From assembly GCA_011763485.2 (NCBI GenBank), contig JAANSK020048909.1, positions 1-28,082 of the forward strand: a DNA stretch of 28,082 bases. The letters run 5' to 3'. The notes under the pieces were generated by a model. It was given only the letters and a program-made list of their open reading frames with translations, was not told the origin of the DNA and searched no databases. Below are positions 21,566-28,082 of this stretch, piece after piece (position 1 is the first letter of the stretch; each line of letters starts with the position of its first letter). The stretch is from Isoetes engelmannii. Its lineage: Eukaryota; Streptophyta; Lycopodiopsida; Isoetales; Isoetaceae. The position numbers and the translations under genes are program-made.

Positions 21566-22766
21566 TTCTTTTGGTCTCGCTATTTAAGTTTTTTGGATGG
21601 TCTAAGTGTTTTCTCTAGTACACTTCATATGTCCATCTTCCTTAATTCTAGGTTTTTAGTTGTCACGTTCCTAAGCGACATGCCCTTAACCAACTGGGCA
21701 AAACCGTATGGACATTTATGAATAGTCGCTTCTACCCATTTATGCCGGTGTCTCGGGAACACCCCACAGGCACGTTCAAGGATCGAATACTCGAGCGGTC
21801 TACCATGGGCCTGTTACAATCTCTCACATGCACATTCAAGGATCGAATACTCGAGCGGTCTACCATGGGTCTGTTTCAATCTCTTCCACTAGAACTATGC
21901 AGAATCGAATACTCGAGCGGTCTACCATGGGCATGTTACAATCTCTTCCACTAGAACTATGCTCGTCCTCGAGCATCCAAGGCAATGACTTAACCACTGA
22001 TTGGGTGGTTACCAAGGTTACCCATGCATATAGGCAACCATGGATACTCGAACTCGAGACCTACTTTGATACCAATTGTAACGTTCCTAACCGACATGCC
22101 CTTAACCGACATGCCCTTAACCAATTGGGCAAAACCATCTAGACATTTAAGAGTAGTCGCTTCTACCCATTTATGCCGGTGTCTCGGGAATGCCCCTGTT
22201 ACAATCTCTCCCACTAGAACTATGCTCGTCCTCGAGCATCCAAGACAATGACTTAACCAGTATACCACTGACTGGGTGGTTACCAAGGTTACCAAGGTTA
22301 CTCGTGCATACAGGCACCCATGGATACTCGAACTCGAGACTTAATACCGATTGTAACGTTCCTAACCGACATGCCCTTAACCAACTGGGCAAAACCGTCT
22401 AGACATTTATGAGTAGTCACTTCTACCCATTTATGCCGGTGTCTCGGGAATGCCCCACAGGCACATTCAAGGATCGAATACTCGAGCGGTCTACCATGGG
22501 CCTGTTACATTAGTTGCATTTGTTGTTGGGAAACATACTCCAGGTATCTTGTTTGTCAGGTGGTCATGTAGGTAGCATATGAATTCCTAGCACACAAAAT
22601 TGTTCCTTGTACAGGCCCCCATTCCACTAGCCTTGAACCCAATCTTCGACCTTGGACTTGGCGTATGCCAAAATTGGATTTTTTGCTTCGACTATGCTTC
22701 ATACAGGGCAAATAACCAAGGGCAGGGGGATCGTTGGGGGTTCGGCATCAAAGGGTTGGTTCACAT
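21566..22766 (+). repeat. 347-bp direct repeat, copy 1 (split by a TRIM insertion)
   Basis: Similarity to copy 2 starts at TTCTTTTGGTCT and ends at GGTTGGTTCACAT. Removing the 849-bp insertion and one 5-bp target duplication leaves 347 bp, exactly the length of copy 2. The copies differ by scattered substitutions. They may be LTRs of an unknown element of about 1.1 kb or a local duplication; no TG...CA ends were found. Confidence 0.8.
21661..22509 (-). mobile_element. TRIM-like retroelement, tandem form (3 LTRs, 2 internal regions)
   Basis: On the minus strand three LTRs (22352-22509, 22077-22203, 21661-21818) alternate with two non-coding internal regions (22204-22351 and 21819-22076). The outer LTRs are both 158 bp with about nine mismatches by eye; the middle one has lost about 45 bp. 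LTRs start TGTAACA and end GTTACA or a variant. Two bases after each LTR end comes TGGTATCAAAG (or TCGGTATTAAG), matching the initiator-Met primer binding site of plant retroelements (TGGTATCAGAG). Each internal region ends with a purine-rich tract (GTGGGAGAGAT) next to an LTR start. Flanking TTAGT at 21656-21660 and 22510-22514 is a 5-bp target duplication. No protein is encoded, which fits a terminal-repeat retrotransposon in miniature. Confidence 0.8.
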
Positions 22767-22844
22767 AAATGTATGCTTCTTGCATATAATGTGTGTTTCT
22801 TACTCATAAATGTATGCTTCTTACTCATAAATGTGTGTTGCTTA
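22765..22844 (+). repeat. Minisatellite of four units of about 21 bp
   Basis: Units begin ATAAATGTATGCTTCTTAC or a variant at about 22765, 22786, 22806 and 22827. The last is degenerate. Confidence 0.8.
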
Positions 22845-23163
22845 GGCCATGTTTCCACCCCCCTTGCTTTTTGTGGCTATTAGTATGTATATGTCATTGC
22901 CCTAGAATTAAGTCTTAGACATGCAATTTGCTTTGGGGTTATCATTATACTAGTGTCCCCATAGATTCCAAATGCCCTATGGTCTTATGTGCTTTGAATG
23001 TTATTGTTATCTTGGTTTTTAATGGCATGTCTTCATAGGTTCATCTCATCTGTTAGTATATTTATTATTCATTTTTAGTTTCACGTCATTGCGCATATTC
23101 TTTCTTGCAGTTTATAGCATCATTCCTGTACCCTCATTGGTTTACAATTCTTGTATTTAAGTA
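22845..23163. other. No gene recognised between the 347-bp repeats
   Basis: AT-rich spacer with no open frame of note. If the repeats are LTRs this would be the internal region, but no primer binding site or coding motif was found. Confidence 0.4.
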
Positions 23164-23510
23164 TTCTTTTGGTCTTTGCTATTTAAGTTTTTTGAATGGT
23201 CTAAGTGTTTTCTCTAGTACACTTCATAGATCCATGTTCCTTAGTTCCAGGTCTTTAGTTGCATTTGTTGTTGGGAAACATACTCCAGGTATCTTGCTTG
23301 TCAGGTGGTCATGTGGGCAACGTATGAGATCCTAGCACACAGAATTATTCCTTACACAGGCCCCCATTCCACTAACCTTGAACCCAATTTTGACCTTGGA
23401 CTTGGCGTATGCCGGAATTTGACTTTTTGCTTCGGCTACGCTTCACACACAATAGGTAACCAAGGGCAGGAGGGTAGTTGGGGGTTCGGCATCAAAGGGT
23501 TGGTTCACAT
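23164..23510 (+). repeat. 347-bp direct repeat, copy 2 (uninterrupted)
   Basis: Matches copy 1 end to end. The target TTAGT of the TRIM insertion is present once, at 23255-23259, followed directly by TGCATTTGTTG as in copy 1 after the insertion. It therefore represents the empty site. Confidence 0.85.
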
Positions 23511-25580
23511 CATTGTGCCTCTTACCTCTCCTTTTCTTTCCCCAACCTCAACTCGACCCGACCTCCACCGGATCCTCGGTTGCGATCTTACCTTCGTATC
23601 CTTGCCGTTTTAGCTCGCTTCCCACCTTGCCTTTCCCCGCAAGCTCGACCTTACCTTAGGGCTCTTTTGTTTTGCAGAGTTGTGTCTTGTCACTTGAGGC
23701 GGTGCGGTATGTGCGACCCCAGTTACAATAGCAGCTCTCTTTGTCTTGCCACTAAGGGCTCACTCGACAGGACGACACTCCAGCTACACCGACTATGGGG
23801 AGTTATGGAGGATCTTTTCTTGACATCATCAATGCTGGCGCTATGTTCGACCTGAGATACAACAACAACCCCACGTATCTCGCCACTTGAGGTTTTAAGG
23901 AGAGAGTCCTCTTCTTTTCAGCGGTGTTTGTGTGCGTATATTGCGAGTCCGTGTCCCAAGAATGCGATCGATCCAACACCGTTGGATCGTCATTCTCAGG
24001 AGAGAACAAGCGATATATATAGAGGGTCAAACCCAATGCTCCTCATTCGGCGTTCTTCTCAGAGCAGTCTAGTTGCATTGGAGTCTCCCACCTGCCCACC
24101 CCAACTTGTGTTGTTTTTCTTTCCGAGCTCCTTTTTCCAAAGTTGTTCATTTTCGTCAAGTTCTTTCTGTACTATTTGTGTGCATATATTGCGAGGCTGT
24201 ATCCTGAGAGAATCTTGTCATTGGTAGTGTCACTATACCTTGAATATCTTTATTTATATCACTTATTACCTTTTGAAATTTTATGTGATATTAAAGTGAT
24301 GAAAAATGGCTATCCTCTTGTAGTGGTAGTCAATTCATCATGAACATACATCGTGCTATCATATCATTGTATACTAGGAGGTGGAGGTGATGCACGAGAC
24401 GTCATCTTTCTATTAAAAGTACACATCTTCTTGAAATTTAGAGTAAGACTATCCACTGCAGTAGAGTCATCTAAAGCGGAGTCCGAATCTTCAAGTTATA
24501 GTGTTTTAAAAAAGTGCCATAAGAAACAATTCAAATGAGCATATCTTATGATTTTAATTCCAATTTACATGAATTTGATCTTGTTGAAAATATCTTATCT
24601 TAATCTATAATCTGCATGCAGATAACTTTTGAATTAGATGCCCAAGATAATCTTAGCAATTATCGAATGTAGTGGAGATCCCAAAAGGAAGGAAGGAAGG
24701 AAGGAAGTATATTTTAACGAATGTAGTGGAGATCCCAAAAGAAAAATGGGCTGATAATCATGCAACCATATATCTACACATATATAATTCAGTTTGGGTA
24801 AGGAATCTTTGACATGTCGCGATATCGTGAGTTGTTTCAAAAAAATGAGGATTTTTTTTTTTTCCTTCTTGGGAAAAAAAATATTGTGTGACGGCACGCG
24901 TTAAGCTAATTCCTTCCACCACAAGAAACCATTGGATAAAACCATTGATCTGCGAAGTCCGGCGGTGGATCATAACTTCGCTTAAAACTATTGTGCCAAG
25001 GCATTCAAGTGGACCAAAAATGCCGTCAATTTTATAGCTTGAACTCCGACATGGAGGATCTGCTTCAAGAAGAAGAGATAGCACTTCTATGCTGCCAAAT
25101 GCTCAAATTATCCATGCTTTAATTTCTAGGAGAACCCCATTCCGCCAAAAAAAGAATGAGACCCCCTGCTTTAAAATCTCTGTTTCTGTGAGTTAGGTTG
25201 CGGGGCTTCCGATTTCACCATAACTCTGCAGATTGATGCCAGACAAGAGCTTCCAGAGTTGTACTACATAAGCTATCAAAGGCATGCAGTGCATTTGATG
25301 AATGCGAGAAAAGAAGTGAATTTCTGCAACGCCATATTTATGCAATGCTAGAAGAAGTTTACATGGGGTTTTAAGACGTCCCATGGGATACATTTATTAG
25401 AGTTGAAATGTAGAAATCTCCAGTTCTTTTTTAGTGCAGAATATCATTAACTATATGTGTTTGAGACTAACAGAGTAATGTATTCTATTTCTTGCATGTT
25501 GGTATTTGATCTCAAGCCTACTTATCTTACATCATATTTCATGTTGTCAATGATAGAGTACCTGAACAATCATAAGAATC
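23511..25580. other. No gene recognised; hairpin and AAGG repeat
   Basis: Open frames up to 125 codons show no recognisable family. CGATCCAAC and its inverse complement form a 9-bp hairpin at 23969-23989. A 24-bp word beginning CGAATGTAGTGGAGATCCC is repeated at 24664-24687 and 24718-24741, with an (AAGG)n microsatellite directly after the first copy. Two minus-strand frames (24758-25084 and 25193-25393) were not recognised. Confidence 0.4.
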
Positions 25581-26170
25581 ATGACATTTATGACTCATTT
25601 AGACAGACCTATTGCTGCCCTTCGCCTTCCTTTTCAACAAAATTTTCAAGAGGCACTGCTTGCAAAGGTTCATCCTATTGTTTCTGAAGAGCAAAAGGCT
25701 AGTCTGGAAGTTGAGATCACTCCCAATGATTTGGCAGATGCTACATCTCTTTTGAAGCAAGGAAAATGCCCTGGAATTGATGGTATTCCTGTGGAATTCT
25801 TTCAGAAGTATTAGGTGTGGCTTGGTAAGGATGTGTATAATGCCTTCACTGATTTTAAGAGGCAACAACGGTTGGATCCTTATTTCAGGCTGCATCTCTC
25901 TTATCCCCGGATGCAAGGAGCCCTCTTCAATTTTAGACTGGCGTCCCATCACCTTATTGTCTTTAGTTTACAAGATATTTGCTAAAAGTTTATGCTCAAA
26001 ACCTTCGGGACATTCTTGCTGATGTTCTACTCAATCAGGTTTTCTGCACGACGATGTATCTTACATAATGTAGCTGCTGCCTATGAGGCATTTATTGGGC
26101 GAGATTGCAGGCTCATGAGATTGTTTACTTGAAGCTGGATTTTGCAAAGGCATATTTTGACGTCCCCAGC
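25581..26170 (+). pseudogene. LINE reverse transcriptase fragment (N-terminal part)
   Basis: The frame from 25581 carries EITPNDLADATSLLKQGKCP followed by GIDGIPVEFFQKY, the conserved start of plant LINE reverse transcriptases. It then stops at 25812-25814. Another frame gives ISLIPGCKEPSSILDWRPIT followed by LLSLVYKIFAKSL (about 25890-25990), and near 26126-26166 YLKLDFAKAYFDV matches motif A, with its catalytic aspartate. Three frames and several stops show decay. The catalytic YADD part is missing; similarity ends where the Gypsy-like sequence begins near 26174. Confidence 0.85.
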
Positions 26171-26195
26171 TAGTATACGATGCTCCCATCGTATA

Positions 26196-27683
26196 TAGAA
26201 ACTGGTGTTTCTCCCCTCCTCGGCCACATTGATGGCGAACAAGGGTCCACGTGGGTGGACTGGACGTGTCATTGATCCCGTCTCTTTCGGGATCCACCTA
26301 TCAGTGCAGAAGCATAAACGTAAGTACAAACATAATCAATACAATACCACCTCGATGGGTGGGCATCACCATATCACATGTAACAATATAACAACATAAC
26401 ATTAATAGGGAAATCCTATCCAAGGCTCAGACTCCAAGGTATGACGAACGGCTTGGGTCTCGAGAGTTAATTGCGGACGGAATTCATGGCAATAAATTTG
26501 GCTGGCAATAGAACATGGATGTTGGGTAGTCCATTCCATCCGCCCCACCTGTGCATACTTTGCAGATAGGCTGATAAGTCTTGGGACCTGACCGTAGCCT
26601 GCCAGGGGCACAGCCAAAGGGGCTAGTCCTGGGTTGCATCTCCCCAGTCCCGATGACGCAGAAAGGGACTGCTCCCTTCCAGGAAATACATGCCATAACA
26701 GGCGAGCTAGAGGGATACCACTGCCCATACACGACTTGAACCCCGTCGAAGGAGGTCGTGCCATCCCAAGAGGTGTCGAGCCCATACGCAGAGCCTCACG
26801 CAGTGCATACAGGTATTAGGCCTAGTTCATAGTGTTCCCCAGTAGGCTTTACACACCAAAGGGATCAACTGTTATGAGACATGCTCTCCCTTATCAACTG
26901 GTCTGGCCCCGCCACCCATAGCATAAGGGAGCTCTTATGCACATGCTGCAATTAGTTGGGCACTAATCAGGCCAACAACTAGGATCATACTGCACAAGGC
27001 CGGGTCTCTACCCCCCTTCCCAATACACAAGAGGCGAATCCATCATCCAATGATCATCACAGACATAAACAATGTAAGAGAATAGAATAACAATCTATCT
27101 AACAACAGAGTTAGCTTTATTGGTCAGTTCTTGGCACCTACGTTTGGAATGGCGATAAAAATGGCCAAGGGCTAGCTCAGAGCAAGAATGGGGCAAGAAA
27201 CACCTACCAGAACTTCGGCCGGCGGGCATTGCTCCTCTGAAGGCCTCTATCTCTGCTCAAGAACAGTCTGAGACGGTGACAATCGAGATTCCCAAGAATG
27301 GGGCAGCTAGGATGCTTCTCGGGCCAAAGGCGACTGTTGCTGATGGCAAAATCCTTTGCTACTGGTGTTGATCCGAAAAGGGAGGCGTTTTTAGGGTTTG
27401 CCCCCTTTTATAGGAAATGTCCCTTTTAGGGCACACGAATCTAGGGTTTGATGGTAATGGGTTAGGCCATAGGATCATGCCATGTGGCAGTTAGCATAAT
27501 ATATTGGCATGTTGCAACATGTGCAATATATTTGCGGTCTAGGGGTGCATCACCCCATGGGTTGCCCTATACGGAATACTGAGTACATGTCGTACGTATG
27601 GCATGTCGTACGTACGACATGTACTAGTGACATGGCCAATATAATATACGTATTTATATCGTATATTATCCTGGAACGTCACA
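26196..27683 (-). mobile_element. Gypsy-like LTR, minus strand
   Basis: On the minus strand a polypurine tract (AAGGAGGGGAGAA, within 27684-27701) is followed directly by TGTGACGTTCC, the usual arrangement at the internal/3' LTR border of plant Ty3/Gypsy elements. Further along the minus strand TATAAAAG (27405-27412 on plus) is a good promoter for an LTR. No coding sequence is present up to about 26196. The far LTR end was not fixed: a second purine tract (GAGGAGGGGAGAAACA, about 26203-26220) may mark a related junction. Minus and plus open frames here are not real genes. Confidence 0.6.
27498..27624. repeat. Palindrome cluster inside the Gypsy-like LTR
   Basis: AATATATTG (27498-27506) pairs with CAATATATT (27524-27532) around a central CATGTTGCAACATG palindrome. 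Then CATGTCGTACGTACGACATG at 27602-27621 is a perfect 20-bp palindrome, and GTACATGTCGTACGTA (27583-27598) pairs with 27609-27624. These lie between the LTR start and its TATA box on the minus strand, where U3 regulatory sequence is expected. Confidence 0.8.
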
Positions 27684-27915
27684 TTCTCCCCTCCTTGAAT
27701 TGATGCTATCCGCAGCATCATAGGTCTCCCCACCTTGAATCCTGCAACATCACACAATGAACATGCATTTATTACAGTTCAAGGTCCGTTATTTAATTAT
27801 TTAAGACCTTCACAAGGTAATAATCTCACATCATCGTTATAAACCATTGTTATAGGCTTGAGAAGGCATTTCACTTGCCTTAATTAAACATGGTTTAAAT
27901 ATTACACATGGTTGA
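27684..27915 (-). mobile_element. Short internal 3' end of the Gypsy-like element
   Basis: Contains the polypurine tract and, just upstream on the minus strand, a near copy of it (ATTCAAGGTGGGGAGA against ATTCAAGGAGGGGAGA). No coding sequence is visible before the LINE tail at 27916. Confidence 0.45.
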
Positions 27916-28082
27916 TTTTTTTTTATTTTTTTTTTTGAAGAACTGTGTCATCAATATATTACAAATCGAGTGAGGAGGACGGAGAACTGCCCCAAAGAGA
28001 CAGCTATACCTCGACACTCCACAAAAAACTCACAAAGAAACTGCAACTCTACTGCTGTACAAACCGCCCATCACCATCTACA
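27916..28082 (-). mobile_element. LINE 3' end with A-tail (right window edge)
   Basis: On the minus strand the conserved block (TCTCTTTGGGGCAGTTCTCC, then CTCGATTTGTAA, then ATGACACAGTTCTTC) runs into an A-rich tail (27916-27936 on plus as T-run, interrupted once by A). It is the same family as bases 1-108 but in opposite orientation. The rest of the element would lie beyond the window. Confidence 0.55.

Noticed and set aside
21661-22509. Retrozyme with hammerhead ribozymes in the LTRs
   Set aside because: Size and primer site fit, but no CTGATGA core of a hammerhead was found on either strand.
23478-23855. 125-codon open frame
   Set aside because: No recognisable domain, no splice context, and it lies in repeat-derived sequence.
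26402-26785. 127-codon minus-strand open frame
   Set aside because: Lies within the Gypsy-like LTR and shows no protein family features.

Overview
The window looks like nuclear DNA of a land plant, most likely a fern or another early-diverging lineage with a repeat-rich genome. The evidence is a plant-type CDC27/APC3 gene with 17 exons and GT-AG introns, an intronless PLS-class pentatricopeptide repeat (PPR) gene of the sort expanded in land plants, and abundant Copia, Gypsy-like, TRIM-like and LINE debris. The fern assignment is inference from overall character. No bacterial, organellar or viral genes were seen.

Layout. At 1-4625 there is only repeat-derived or anonymous DNA: a LINE 3' end (1-108), six 14-bp palindromes spaced about 22 bp apart (402-526), a LINE 3'-UTR-like stretch (1200-1352), a large foldback element (2271-2676) and a broken minus-strand LINE (3466-4625). 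That LINE stops about 65 bp before the TATA box of the first gene. At 4914-11300 lies a complete CDC27/APC3 gene; its 17 exons were joined by hand, every junction keeps the frame, and it encodes 779 aa (780 with an alternative acceptor). From 11301 to 16031 no gene is seen; the stretch holds an inverted pair of dispersed repeats (12170-12540 and 14450-14770), a GT-rich tract and small tandem repeats. At 16032-18314 is the PPR gene, 760 codons without a visible intron, whose C-terminal E motif appears cut by a frameshift. At 18850-20958 is a degenerate Copia pol with a probable LTR.

The most interesting stretch is 21566-23510. A 347-bp sequence occurs twice in direct orientation. The first copy is split by an 849-bp insertion that reads, on the minus strand, as a TRIM-like retroelement in tandem form (LTR-internal-LTR-internal-LTR), with iMet-type primer binding sites, polypurine tracts and a 5-bp target duplication. 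The second copy keeps the uninterrupted site. The right end holds a LINE reverse transcriptase fragment (25581-26170), a Gypsy-like LTR on the minus strand (ending at 27683) rich in palindromes, and a second LINE 3' end (27916-28082) of the same family as the one at base 1 but in the opposite orientation.

The two host genes are functionally unrelated: one is a core cell-cycle ubiquitin ligase subunit and the other a probable organellar RNA-binding protein. Everything else is mobile-element sediment. I found no evidence for a novel multi-gene system. The tandem TRIM with its preserved empty site is the best candidate for something new.
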